Assembly: GCF_018437505.1 (NCBI RefSeq)
Contig: NZ_CP072467.1
Span: forward strand, 2,976,001-3,040,000
Length of the DNA: 64,000 nt
Reading direction: 5' to 3'
From: Spiractinospora alimapuensis
GTDB lineage: Bacteria; Actinomycetota; Actinomycetes; Streptosporangiales; Streptosporangiaceae
Shown: piece by piece, positions 16,278-24,635 of the stretch
Layout of the letters: each line of letters opens with the position of its first letter
Numbering within the stretch: position 1 is the first letter of the stretch
The notes under the pieces: generated by a model
Databases searched by the model: none
Seen by the model: only the letters and a program-made list of their open reading frames with translations
Told to the model about the DNA's origin: nothing
Program-made: the position numbers and the translations under genes

Positions 16278-17156
16278 TCAGAACGCGCCGCGCTCGTACA
16301 TCTCGACCACACGTGCGTAGTCCTCCTTGCCGTGGCCCTCGGCCACGGCCTTGTCGGCGATCGCCTTGGCGGCGCGCAGCACGCTGGCGTCGATGCCGCG
16401 CGCTTCGGAGGCCTCGATCAGGTGGCCCATGCTGTCGGCGTTGGACTCGATGAGGGAGCCCTCGCCGGGGAAGTTCCCGCCGTCGGCCCGCGACGCGAGG
16501 TCGGGCGCAAGATCGACGGTGAGCTGTCCGATCCCCTGCGCGAAGGGGGTCAGCTCGGTGGCGGAGACGCCCTCGGCCCGGGCGAGCGCGAAGGCGTGCA
16601 TGAGGCCGTTCATCGAGGTCCAGAAGAAGTCGAGCAGCGCGGCGTCGTACGCGGCCGCCCGGCCGTGGTCCGATCCGAGGTGGCTGTGGGTACCGCCGAG
16701 GCTGGCGAGCGACGGCCGCCAACGCTGATAGAGCTCCTCGTCACCGCTGTAGATGAAGACGGCTCCCGGGCCACCGATGGATTCGGTCGGGGTCATGATG
16801 GCCCCGTCGATGTAGTTGATCCCGTGACCGGCCGCCCACTCGGCCATGTCCCGCGCGCGGTCCGTGAGGTCCGCGGTGAGGTTGACCAGGGTCCGCCCCC
16901 TCAGGTCGGCGGCGATCGGCTCGACGATGGCCCGCACCGCGGCGTAGTTCATCACGTTGACCACGACGAGCTCGCTGGCGGCCACGGCCTCGGCAGCACT
17001 GCGGGCATGGCGGGCGCCCTTCTCGACCAGCGGCTCCGCCTTGCTCGCGGTGCGGTTCCACACAGTGGTGGGGTGCCCCGCGTCCACGAAGGTGCCGGCC
17101 AGCGCCGACCCCATCGGCCCGAGCCCCAGCACCGTCACCGGCGTCTTGTCCGTCAT
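16278..17156 (-). CDS. Imine-reductase-like NAD(P)-dependent oxidoreductase (2)
   Basis: 292 aa from ATG at 17156. Starts MTDKTPVTVLGLGPMGSALA with HPTTVWNRTASKAEPLV, DGAIMTPTESIGGPGAVFIYSG and AYDAALLDFFWTSMNG, matching the same imine reductase layout as the next gene but well diverged (about one third to one half identical by eye), so an old duplication. It leads a probable transcript IRED2-IRED1-SDR. Upstream is the 0.9-kb repeat-rich gap. Substrate unknown; a role in cyclic imine or secondary amine metabolism is inferred from the family. Confidence 0.8.
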   Translation of the reverse strand: MTDKTPVTVLGLGPMGSALAGTFVDAGHPTTVWNRTASKAEPLVEKGARHARSAAEAVAASELVVVNVMNYAAVRAIVEPIAADLRGRTLVNLTADLTDRARDMAEWAAGHGINYIDGAIMTPTESIGGPGAVFIYSGDEELYQRWRPSLASLGGTHSHLGSDHGRAAAYDAALLDFFWTSMNGLMHAFALARAEGVSATELTPFAQGIGQLTVDLAPDLASRADGGNFPGEGSLIESNADSMGHLIEASEARGIDASVLRAAKAIADKAVAEGHGKEDYARVVEMYERGAF

Positions 17157-17390
17157 CGTGCGCTCCAATGGTCGTTGTGTCTCGCTGACGGAATCACCGT
17201 GCCTCCGCACGCTGATGGACGACTGATGCGGCACTGATGGCTGGCTGGCGCCGGGTGGATGCCGGGGAGGGGGCGATGTTTCCCGCTCTCCTCTTCGTCC
17301 CCCCGTTGGGAAGGAGCCGCTGGCGGCGCCGCTCGCCCGCCCCACCAGAATCAGAAGAGCCGGGCGCAGCGGAGCACAGGTGCGGACACA

Positions 17391-17449
17391 GGCCCGCCGA
17401 AGACGGCGGCACCGACCGCGCCACCGTTGAGGACGCACCACACTCGGCC
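17391..17449. repeat. Diverged intergenic direct repeat, copy A
   Basis: A 58-59-base segment around GACGGCGGCACCGACCGCG and CCGTTGAGGAC that recurs at 17827-17884 with about six differences. Neither copy is in a convincing gene. It belongs to the composite repeat region between the imine-reductase and BTAD genes. Confidence 0.75.
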
Positions 17450-17619
17450 GCTCCCACTGACCGTTTGAGGGCCGGGGTCTCCATCGGCAGGACGGCGCGC
17501 GACAGCGCCGGTGGAGGCAGCGGCCCTCCGCGTCCGAGGCACAGTGCCAACTCCACAACCACGGTGCCCGCGCTCGGGATACCCCCAGGCGACACCACTC
17601 GCCCCACAATTAAAAGAGC

Positions 17620-17757
17620 CGGGCGTAGCCCGTCCGTTGTGGGTGGTGGTGGGCGACGGGTGGGGCGGGCGTAGCCCGTCCGTTGTGGGTGGTGGTGGGC
17701 GACGGGTGGGGCGGGCGTAGCCCGTCCGTTGTGGGTGGTGGTGGGCGACGGGTGGGG
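17620..17757. repeat. Three exact tandem 46-bp repeats in a 0.9-kb intergenic region
   Basis: Units at 17620-17665, 17666-17711 and 17712-17757 are identical. Each begins with a small hairpin (CGGGC-GTA-GCCCG) and continues with a G-rich strand holding GTGGGTGGTGGTGGGCGACGG. A decayed copy lies near 17907-17955 and G-rich fragments continue to about 18035. The whole gap 17157-18058 has no credible gene; long open frames through it are repeat artefacts with low-complexity Pro/His/Thr products. The hairpin-plus-G-rich layout suggests a REP-like element, possibly able to form G-quadruplexes. Confidence 0.9.
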
Positions 17758-17826
17758 CCGGTCGCTTGTGGATGGCGGGCTCGCCGTCGACCGGGACGGC
17801 ACGCGAAGGAGAGGTGGGCGGCCACG

Positions 17827-17884
17827 GGCCCGCTGAGGACGGCGGCACCAACCGCGCAACCGTTGAGGACACGCCACACTCGGC
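17827..17884. repeat. Diverged intergenic direct repeat, copy B
   Basis: Second copy of the 58-base segment at 17391-17449, in the same orientation, about 90 percent identical by eye (one indel and a few substitutions). The two copies flank the exact tandem array at a distance of about 170 and 70 bases. Confidence 0.75.
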
Positions 17885-18058
17885 CCCCGCGGGCAAGGCC
17901 AGACGCGGGTGTGGTGGGCGACGGGCAAGGCGACGCAGCCCGTCCTTTGTGTATGACGCGGTCTCCGCCGGGGGCGCCAAATGCCTGGGGGGGCCGCTCG
18001 TGGGTGGTGGGCGGCGGGCTCGGGGGCCGGGGGGCTGGTGATGGCCTAGCGTGACGTT

Positions 18059-21000
18059 ATGAGGTTCGGTGTCCTGGGTCCGCTCGCGGTGTGGACGGAT
18101 GACCACACGGCGGTGCCGGTGCCGGAGGCGCTGGTCCGTCGGCTGCTTGGCGCGCTCCTGCTGGCCGACGGTGGGCCGGTGGGTTCGGACGGGCTCGCGG
18201 ACGCGTTGTGGGGGGACGACGTTCCCGCCACCATGGGCAACGCGCTCCAGGCCAAGGTGTCGCGGCTCCGGCACGTGTTGGACCGGGCGGAGCCCAACGG
18301 GCGCAAGCGTCTGTCCCTGACTCCCGCTGGATACCACCTCGAGTTGGCGCCGGGTGACGTCGACGCCGTTCGATTCGCCGAGCTCGTGCGGCGGGCCCGG
18401 GCCGACCGGGATCCGACCGATCGTGCCCGCCGGTTGGACGAGGCGCTGGGGCTGTGGCGCGGCCCGGTGCTGGCGGAGTTCCGGGACGAGGCGTTCGTCG
18501 CCGCCGAGGCCGAACGCCTCGACGAGGCGTGGCTCGCCGCCGTGGAGGACCTCGCCGCCGCGCGCCTGGATCTGGGTGACCCCACCGAGGTCGTGACCAC
18601 CCTCGCGGCGCCGGCCGCGCGGCACCCGTTCCGGGAGCGGCTCCACGCACTCCGGATGCGCGCCCTCTATCGGGCCGGACAGCAGGCCTCCGCGCTCGAG
18701 GTCTACCACGAGACCCGTCGACGCCTCGGTGAGGACCTCGGCGTGGCCCCCGGAGCGGAGCTCCAGGCCGTGTACTCGGAGGTCCTCAACCAGGAGCCGG
18801 TACCGGCCCCCACACTCCCGGAGGACACGGCCGCGCGTGGCAACATCCCCGTCCCACTCACCGAACTGGTGGGACGCGACGACGCGCTCGCCCAGCTCAC
18901 CGCCCTCACGGCGTCGCGCCGCCTCGTCACGCTCGTGGGGACGGGCGGTGTGGGCAAGACCCGCCTGGCCACGGCGACCGCCCACGGGACCGTCACGGAC
19001 GCCTGGTTCGTGGACCTGGGCGGCCTCGATGCCGGGGCCTCGGCCTCGGACATCGCCGGTCGGGTGAGCGTCACGCTGGGGATCCGTGGCGACACCTCCT
19101 CCGGCCCACGCGGCGTGGACACCCTCACCCGCCTCACTTCGGCACTCGCCGCGCGGGAAACGCTGGTCGTGCTGGACAACTGTGAACACGTGGTGGCGGG
19201 GGCCGCGGAGTTCGTCCAGGCGGTCCTGTCGGCTTCACGTGGGGCGCACGTGCTGGCCACCAGCCGGGAGCCGCTGGGTGTCGCCGGCGAGACCGTGTGG
19301 ACCGTCCCTCCTCTCGACCTCCCTCCCGCCGTCGTGCGGGAGGCCCCGGCCCTGACGGGTTTCGCGGCCGCGCGACTGTTCCTCGACCGGGTTTCCGATA
19401 CGGTGCCGGGCTTCACGTTGGCGCCGGACCAGGTGCCGGTTGTCGCCGCCATCTGCCGGAAACTGGACGGACTCCCGCTGGCCCTGGAGATCGCCGCCAG
19501 CCTCATGCGTGGGTTCTCGCCGCACGAGATGTTGGACCGACTGGACGACCGGTTCCGGCTGCTCTCCTCGGGAAAACACGGTGTCCCGGCTCGCCAACGA
19601 ACTCTGCGGGCGCTGATCGACTGGAGCTGGGACCTGCTCGCGCCCGCGGAACGGGCGGTGCTGCGCCGGCTTTCGGTACACCGGGACGGGTGCACCCTCG
19701 CCTCGGCGGAGACGGTGTGCTCGGGAGCCGGGGTGACGGCAGGCGATGTTCCCGCACTGCTCGCGCGTCTGGTTGACCAGTCACTCGTCAACGCGGAAGG
19801 TTCTGGCACGACCCGCTATCGACTGCTGGAGTCGGTCGCCGCCTACGGTCGTGAGCGGCTCGCCGACGCCGGGGAGACCACGGAGACCGAACGGCGCCAC
19901 CGCGTCTACTATCGGGACCTGGTGGAACGGGCCGACCTGGGGCTGCGGGGCCCGGACCAGTGTGAGTGGCTCTCCCTCCTCGACACGGAGTCCGCGAACA
20001 CGGACGCCGCCCTGGAGCGCGCGATCGCCACGGACGACGCCGAGGACGCGCGACGAATAGCGGTCGCCCGATCCTGGTACGGCTTCCTGCGGGGGCACCG
20101 GCAGGAGGCGCGCACCATGCTCGACCGCGCGCTACGCACGCCAGGTGCGGCGCCCGCCTGGGTGAGCGCGCGTGCCCGGGCCTGGCGCGCGGGACTGACG
20201 ATGTTGCTGGGAACCGAGCGCGGCGAACCGAACACGGACGTGGAGGCCGCCTTCGCCGCCGACGACCCACGAGGACTGGCGCGCGCCCGGTGGTTCCTCG
20301 CCTACGCGGAGTTCGGGTTCGGTGACCTGGACGAGAGCGAGCGTCTCCTCGACCTGGCCCTCGCCGAGTTCGAGCGCTCGGGCGACCAGTGGGGCACCGC
20401 CGCGGCCCTCAGCGTCCGGGCGGACCAGGCGTTGTTCCGTGGGGACCTCGACGCGTTACGCGCCGACGCGGAGCGCGGCGCCGCCCTGTTCGTGACGGTG
20501 GGCGACCAATGGGGGCACCTCGCCGCGCTCGGGTCCATCGGTGTGCATCACGAGATCGCCGGGGACACCGCGACCGCCGACGACGTCTTCGCCGAGGGCG
20601 AGCGGATCGCCGAGTACCTGGGGCTCTGGCCCGACGTGTCCACCATGCTCGCGCGACGGGGACGGGTCGCGATGCTGCGGCGCGACCACGAACGGGCCGA
20701 CGAGCTACTCGAACGCGCCCGAAAGGTGGCCGACGACCACGGGGACGTCGCCGGACAGGAGTTCGCCGACGTGGGACGGGCGATGAACGCCCGCCGTCAG
20801 GGGCGCTGGACGGAGGCGGAGTCCCTGCTCCGACGCTGGCTGGAGTGGAACCGGAAGCTGGAGGCGGACTACGGCATCGCGCTGATCCTCGCGGAGCTGG
20901 GGTTCCTGGCCGAGGAGCGGGGGGACGCGGACGCGGCGCGACGCCTCCACCGGGAAAGCCTCGCCGCGGCCCGTCGGACCGGTGACCCCCGCGCCGTGGC

Positions 21001-21253
21001 CCTCGCCCTGGAAGGCCTCGCCGGTGCCGCGTCCCTGTCCGGGGACCATTCCGGAGCCGCGTACCTCCTCGGCACCGCCCACTCCGCCCGCCGGTCCGCC
21101 AACACTCCGCTCCCCGCCCGCGAACGCGCCGACGTCGACCGCAGCACGACCCGCGCCCGCGCCGCCCTCGGTGACGACGTCTTCACCGCCAGGTTCGCGA
21201 TCGGCACGAAGATCGACTGGCGAACCGAACCCCCGACCGGTGAGCGGGCCTAG
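18059..21253 (+). CDS. BTAD / NB-ARC-like / TPR regulator (AfsR-like)
   Basis: 1064 aa from ATG at 18059. N-terminal winged-helix Trans_reg_C domain (MRFGVLGPLAVW to about residue 95: LLADGGPVGSDGLADALWG, QAKVSRLRHVLDRA), then a bacterial transcriptional activation domain (about 100-245; YHETRRRLGEDLGVAPGAELQ), then an STAND-type ATPase with Walker A LVGTGGVGKTRLA (about 297-309) and Walker B TLVVLDNCEHV, and a TPR-like C-terminal half rich in Ala/Arg/Glu helices. Such proteins activate secondary-metabolism or morphology genes. No Shine-Dalgarno is seen, and TAGCGT 6 bases upstream of the ATG hints at a leaderless transcript. No biosynthetic cluster is adjacent. Its stop overlaps the stop of the convergent 55-aa gene. 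Confidence 0.85.
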   Translation: MRFGVLGPLAVWTDDHTAVPVPEALVRRLLGALLLADGGPVGSDGLADALWGDDVPATMGNALQAKVSRLRHVLDRAEPNGRKRLSLTPAGYHLELAPGDVDAVRFAELVRRARADRDPTDRARRLDEALGLWRGPVLAEFRDEAFVAAEAERLDEAWLAAVEDLAAARLDLGDPTEVVTTLAAPAARHPFRERLHALRMRALYRAGQQASALEVYHETRRRLGEDLGVAPGAELQAVYSEVLNQEPVPAPTLPEDTAARGNIPVPLTELVGRDDALAQLTALTASRRLVTLVGTGGVGKTRLATATAHGTVTDAWFVDLGGLDAGASASDIAGRVSVTLGIRGDTSSGPRGVDTLTRLTSALAARETLVVLDNCEHVVAGAAEFVQAVLSASRGAHVLATSREPLGVAGETVWTVPPLDLPPAVVREAPALTGFAAARLFLDRVSDTVPGFTLAPDQVPVVAAICRKLDGLPLALEIAASLMRGFSPHEMLDRLDDRFRLLSSGKHGVPARQRTLRALIDWSWDLLAPAERAVLRRLSVHRDGCTLASAETVCSGAGVTAGDVPALLARLVDQSLVNAEGSGTTRYRLLESVAAYGRERLADAGETTETERRHRVYYRDLVERADLGLRGPDQCEWLSLLDTESANTDAALERAIATDDAEDARRIAVARSWYGFLRGHRQEARTMLDRALRTPGAAPAWVSARARAWRAGLTMLLGTERGEPNTDVEAAFAADDPRGLARARWFLAYAEFGFGDLDESERLLDLALAEFERSGDQWGTAAALSVRADQALFRGDLDALRADAERGAALFVTVGDQWGHLAALGSIGVHHEIAGDTATADDVFAEGERIAEYLGLWPDVSTMLARRGRVAMLRRDHERADELLERARKVADDHGDVAGQEFADVGRAMNARRQGRWTEAESLLRRWLEWNRKLEADYGIALILAELGFLAEERGDADAARRLHRESLAAARRTGDPRAVALALEGLAGAASLSGDHSGAAYLLGTAHSARRSANTPLPARERADVDRSTTRARAALGDDVFTARFAIGTKIDWRTEPPTGERA

Positions 21254-21417
21254 GAACTCGCTCGACAGACGCACTTCATGAGTTCGTTGGTGCAGTGCGG
21301 ACAGTAGTCAGAGGCCGGGAGGGCGCGCTGTTTCGCGGGCCTCGGGTCCGGACGCTTCGACCGCTTCGGCCGGTGAACCTTCTTCGGCCCGGTTCGGCGT
21401 CTCCGCGCGGCACCCAT
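21250..21417 (-). CDS. 55-aa basic Cys-rich protein, possible zinc finger
   Basis: A short frame with ATG at 21417 and GGAGG 6 bases upstream. The first 33 residues are extremely basic (GAARRRRTGPKKVHRPKR, then SKRPDPRPAKQR), and the C-terminus has four Cys: SDYCPHCTNELMKCVC (C39, C42, C49, C51), enough for one metal site. It starts 12 bases after the GNAT gene stop, so both are co-transcribed, and it ends across the stop codon of the convergent BTAD gene. I do not recognise the family. RNA or ribosome binding would suit the composition, but this is a guess. The strong RBS and reading-frame quality support it. Confidence 0.6.
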   Translation of the reverse strand: MGAARRRRTGPKKVHRPKRSKRPDPRPAKQRALPASDYCPHCTNELMKCVCRASS

Positions 21418-21429
21418 GGCTGGCCTCCG

Positions 21430-21981
21430 TCACGTCTCGACCGGCGGCATGTTCCACTCGGCGCGGTCCAGGCGGTACACGTCGACCGACTCACCGAAAT
21501 CACCGGTCAACCGCGTCACCCAGCGCATGCCGATCTTGCTCGCGACGCGAACGGACCCCGTGTTGACCGGCTGGACCCGCGCCACGAGCGTGTTCGCGTC
21601 GAGCTCCGTGAAGGCCGCGTCACGGATCGCCGTCGCGGCTTCGGTGGCGATCCCCCTCCCCCACGCCCGAGGGGATATCCACCAGCCGATCTCCAGTGCC
21701 TCCGGGTCGACTCCGGGCAGGGGTGCGAGGAGCAGGTTGATCGCGGCCACACCAAGGAACTCGCCGCTGCCACGCTCCAGCATTCCGCGCCAGCCGAACC
21801 CGTGCCGCGCCCAGTGGTCGATGTGGGCCTGGTGCCGCCGTGTGGCGAACTCCCGACTCCACGTCTGCCCGTTCAGGACGAACCGAACCACCTGGGGGTC
21901 CGCGGACAGTTGGACGAGCTCCTCGCGGAACCGGTCCTCCCAGGGGGCGAGAATCAGTCTGGCGGTCTCCAGCGATTCCAT
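21430..21981 (-). CDS. GNAT family N-acetyltransferase (RimJ/RimL-like)
   Basis: 183 aa from ATG at 21981 with GAAGGGTG upstream. The RimJ-type start METARLILAPW appears here as ESLETARLILAPWEDRF. The acetyl-CoA loop is seen in SPRAWGRGIATEAATAIRDAAF (Q/RxxGxG/A pattern), preceded by the strand EIGWWI and followed by ANTLVARVQPVNTGSVRVASKIGM, the classic NxxSxxxxxKxGF-like motif. Such enzymes acetylate protein N-termini or small amines. It is followed by the 55-aa Cys-rich gene and preceded 62 bases away by the kinase gene's stop. Confidence 0.85.
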   Translation of the reverse strand: MESLETARLILAPWEDRFREELVQLSADPQVVRFVLNGQTWSREFATRRHQAHIDHWARHGFGWRGMLERGSGEFLGVAAINLLLAPLPGVDPEALEIGWWISPRAWGRGIATEAATAIRDAAFTELDANTLVARVQPVNTGSVRVASKIGMRWVTRLTGDFGESVDVYRLDRAEWNMPPVET

Positions 21982-22043
21982 GCGTTCACCCTTCGCATGC
22001 GGCGTCGTCCCCGGCATCGGCTCTTGGCGCCCCGCTCGGGCGC

Positions 22044-23918
22044 CTACTCCATCGCAGCGTCGGCGAGGATCTCCTCGATCCCCGGCGTCTGCCACTCGTC
22101 GACGACGAAGATCTCGGACTCGGGCAGGTACCAGGAGCGCAGCAGGTACCGGTAGGGGTAGGCGCCGGTCTCGAGTTCGGGGATGGCGATATCGGGGTTG
22201 GGTCCACAGGTGCCGGCCCACTCTCGGTAGTAGGCGTCCCGGTCACCGATGGGGACGAGGTCCTCGGTCAGGGCCGTGCCGTCCTGTGGGCCGGACTCGA
22301 GGAACTCCATGCCAGGCACGCAGAAACCGACGTCGGTGCGGTTGGCGGGCTCCACGTTCTCGCTCAGGGGAGTCCAGATCGAGTCGGGTTCGTCGGCGTG
22401 GATCCGGTCCGGTCCGTACAGTACGACGTGACCGCAGTGACTCACCGCCGCCGCGTAGGCGGCCGGGTCGTCGCCCGGGGGCTCCACACAGTCCGGATTG
22501 TGGGTGTCGAGCACCAGGGCGTCCTCGATCAGGTACGCGTCCTCGGTCTCGGTCCAGTCCTCGGGCACCCACATGGTCAGGTTGCGGAAGGCGAACTCCT
22601 GCCCGTCGGGGTCCTCGTCCTGGTCCTCGCTCGGGCTGGGAGTCTCCGGCGCGCTGGACGGGCTAGGAGCGTTCGCGGCCGCGGGTGTGTCGTCGGTCGT
22701 GGGAGTGCCGCGTATCGCGTCGATCGCAAAGTATCCGCCGGCGACGACGGCACCGGCCGTGACCACCGCCGCGCCGCCCTTGGCGAGTGTCGCCGACTTC
22801 GCGGCCGAGGTGGCGCCCTTGGTCACGGTAGGCCCCGCTCCGGCTCCCACGCCTACGGCCGCCGCGCCTCCGGACGCCACCGCCAAGGTTCGCCAGGCGT
22901 GGGGGTCGTGGCCGGCGGCGTCGATCCCGACCCACAGATCACGGAGCAGCGGAACCAAGGCCGTGGACAGCGCCGAGGGGCTGGCTGGAGCGCCACCGAG
23001 TTCCACGGTGGGCTCGGTTCGTCCCGTCCCCGTGGTCTCGTCCCCCGCCGCGGAGGCGGGGGACGACGGCGGTGCTGCCGAGGGCCGCTCGCCGAGCAGG
23101 ACCCAACCGATGCTCTCCGCCGTGGGGCGCTCCGTCGGGTCGACGGAGAGGGCGGCCCCCACCAGGGAGGAGATCCTGGACGGCAACCGGCTCAGGTCCG
23201 GGGGATGCCCGTCCCGGATGCGGGCGGCGACCTCCGTCGAGGGGACGTCGCCGAAGACGTGCGTCCCCGTGGCGGCGAAGGCCACCAGCAGTCCCCAGCA
23301 GTAGACGTCGTTGGCGGGGTCCGCCGGCCGCCCCGCCATCCGTTCCGGTGCCATCCAGCCGGGAGTTCCCATTCCTCGGTTCGGGTCGTCCGTCGGGTCG
23401 CCGCCCGCGTGGGCGATCCCGAAGTCCAGCACCTTCGGCCCGTCGGGAGAGAGGACGACGTTGCCGGGTTTCAGGTCCCGGTGGGTGACTCCGGCCCCGT
23501 GGAGCGCGCTCAGCCCCTCCGCGACGCCCACCGCGAAGGCCTGCAGGTGCGCCCCCCGCAGCGGCCCGAACGCCGCGACGTGCTCACGCAGGGTACGCCC
23601 GGGGACGAACTCGGTGGCCAGCCACGGTTCGTCGCCGCCTTCCTCTGCCCCGAGAAAGGCGGGGGCGCACGTCGCCCGCAGCCCCCGCACCAGCGCGATC
23701 TCCTGCGCGAATCGAGTACGGAACTCCGCTTCGGCGGCGTGCCGCGCGGCGATCACCTTGATAGCCACGCACCGCCCGTTGGTGTCGAGCCCCCCGTACA
23801 CCACGCCCATGCCTCCGGCGCCAAGCCGGCCGATGACCGTGAACGGGCCCACCGAACCCGGGTCATCCGCGCTCAGGGGACCAAGCTCTGTCGGCATTGG
23901 GGGCGGCGGGGCGGCCAT
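22044..23918 (-). CDS. Receptor-type Ser/Thr protein kinase (PASTA-less)
   Basis: 624 aa from ATG at 23918 (an ATG at 23897 would give a more usual N-terminus). Kinase domain about 25-280: GRLGAGGMGVVYGG, catalytic VAIK (K54), HRDLKPGN (D148), DFG (D165), GTPGWMAPE. A Pro/Thr-rich linker leads to one membrane helix (about 380-400, GGAAVVTAGAVVAGGYFAI). The extracellular part (about 425-624) is acidic, with four Cys (DCVEPP, HCGHVV, FCVPGM, TCGPNP) and no PASTA repeats, so the sensed signal is unknown. It is divergent from a tetR gene, with 100 bases between. Confidence 0.88.
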   Translation of the reverse strand: MAAPPPPMPTELGPLSADDPGSVGPFTVIGRLGAGGMGVVYGGLDTNGRCVAIKVIAARHAAEAEFRTRFAQEIALVRGLRATCAPAFLGAEEGGDEPWLATEFVPGRTLREHVAAFGPLRGAHLQAFAVGVAEGLSALHGAGVTHRDLKPGNVVLSPDGPKVLDFGIAHAGGDPTDDPNRGMGTPGWMAPERMAGRPADPANDVYCWGLLVAFAATGTHVFGDVPSTEVAARIRDGHPPDLSRLPSRISSLVGAALSVDPTERPTAESIGWVLLGERPSAAPPSSPASAAGDETTGTGRTEPTVELGGAPASPSALSTALVPLLRDLWVGIDAAGHDPHAWRTLAVASGGAAAVGVGAGAGPTVTKGATSAAKSATLAKGGAAVVTAGAVVAGGYFAIDAIRGTPTTDDTPAAANAPSPSSAPETPSPSEDQDEDPDGQEFAFRNLTMWVPEDWTETEDAYLIEDALVLDTHNPDCVEPPGDDPAAYAAAVSHCGHVVLYGPDRIHADEPDSIWTPLSENVEPANRTDVGFCVPGMEFLESGPQDGTALTEDLVPIGDRDAYYREWAGTCGPNPDIAIPELETGAYPYRYLLRSWYLPESEIFVVDEWQTPGIEEILADAAME

Positions 23919-23984
23919 GCCCCGTATGGTACGAGCGGTCCCCTCCAGAGAACAGGGCGCCGGCCGCTACCGGTCAGCCAAATC

Positions 23985-24013
23985 TTTACACTGGAAATTT
24001 TCCACCGTATAGT
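23985..24013 (+). promoter_or_regulatory. Promoter with an internal palindromic operator
   Basis: TTTACA (23985-23990), 17-base spacer, TATAGT (24008-24013): an almost ideal sigma-70 promoter. Inside the spacer lies a perfect dyad TGGAAATTTTCCA (23992-24004). The predicted start site is at or next to the GTG at 24021, so the mRNA would be leaderless. Autorepression by the encoded TetR is likely. Confidence 0.75.
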
Positions 24014-24020
24014 TGTGGGT

Positions 24021-24635
24021 GTGTCAGACAAGAGGAACTACCACTACGGAAATCTGCGGGCGGCCGTGCTGGAACGGGCCGCGCGGGTCATCGAGGAGCG
24101 GGGGCCGGACGGTTTCAGTCTGCGCTCGCTCGCGGCTGACCTGGGAGTGAGTCACACCGCGCCGCGGCACCACTTCGGCAGCCGCACGGGTGTGTTCACC
24201 GCCCTGGCGACCGAGGGGCACAACGGCCTGGCGGCGCGGGTTCGGGAGTCGCGGGAGCAGGGGGGCGGCTTCCTCGAGGCCGGTGTGGCGTACGTGCAAT
24301 ACGCGGTGGAGCATCCGGCGCACTTCCACGTCATGTTCGCCCCGACGCTCCTGGACTCCAGCGATCCGGAGCTCGCCGAGGCGAAACGCGCCTCGTTCCA
24401 GGAGCTGCAGGCCGGGGCGACGTCCACGTTGGCGCGGGAGAACACCGACGACGCCCCCGCCGTCGCGCTCGCCGGGTGGGCCATCGCGCACGGCATCGCG
24501 ACACTCGCGTTGAGCGGAAACCTGGACTCCAGCGGGATCCGGACCATGTTCGCCGAGCAGGACCTCGCCAGCATCACCCGCCGCAGCGCCGGCCAACTCT
24601 TCTCCTCACGCCCATCCCCAGAGGAGGAACCATGA
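24021..24635 (+). CDS. TetR family regulator
   Basis: 204 aa from GTG at 24021. N-terminal HTH: YHYGNLRAAVLERAARVIEE, then RSLAADLGVSHTAPRHHFGSRTGVF (about residues 7-55). The YHYGNLR start is typical of a TetR subgroup with the TetR_C_33/WHG-type ligand domain (VEHPAHFHVMFAP). It should bind the palindrome within its own promoter and co-control the membrane protein gene, whose ATG overlaps its stop by 4 bases. The ligand is unknown. Confidence 0.85.
   Translation: MSDKRNYHYGNLRAAVLERAARVIEERGPDGFSLRSLAADLGVSHTAPRHHFGSRTGVFTALATEGHNGLAARVRESREQGGGFLEAGVAYVQYAVEHPAHFHVMFAPTLLDSSDPELAEAKRASFQELQAGATSTLARENTDDAPAVALAGWAIAHGIATLALSGNLDSSGIRTMFAEQDLASITRRSAGQLFSSRPSPEEEP

Noticed and set aside
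17620-17757. CRISPR array
   Set aside because: The 46-bp units abut directly with no variable spacers and no cas genes nearby.
17351-19189. A 612-residue minus-strand open frame
   Set aside because: It runs through the repeat array and antisense to the BTAD gene; the product is low-complexity Pro/His/Thr-rich repeats without a conserved domain.
21840-24635. A 931-residue plus-strand frame
   Set aside because: Most of it is antisense to the receptor kinase; only the last 204 residues, from GTG at 24021, are a real TetR gene with its own promoter.
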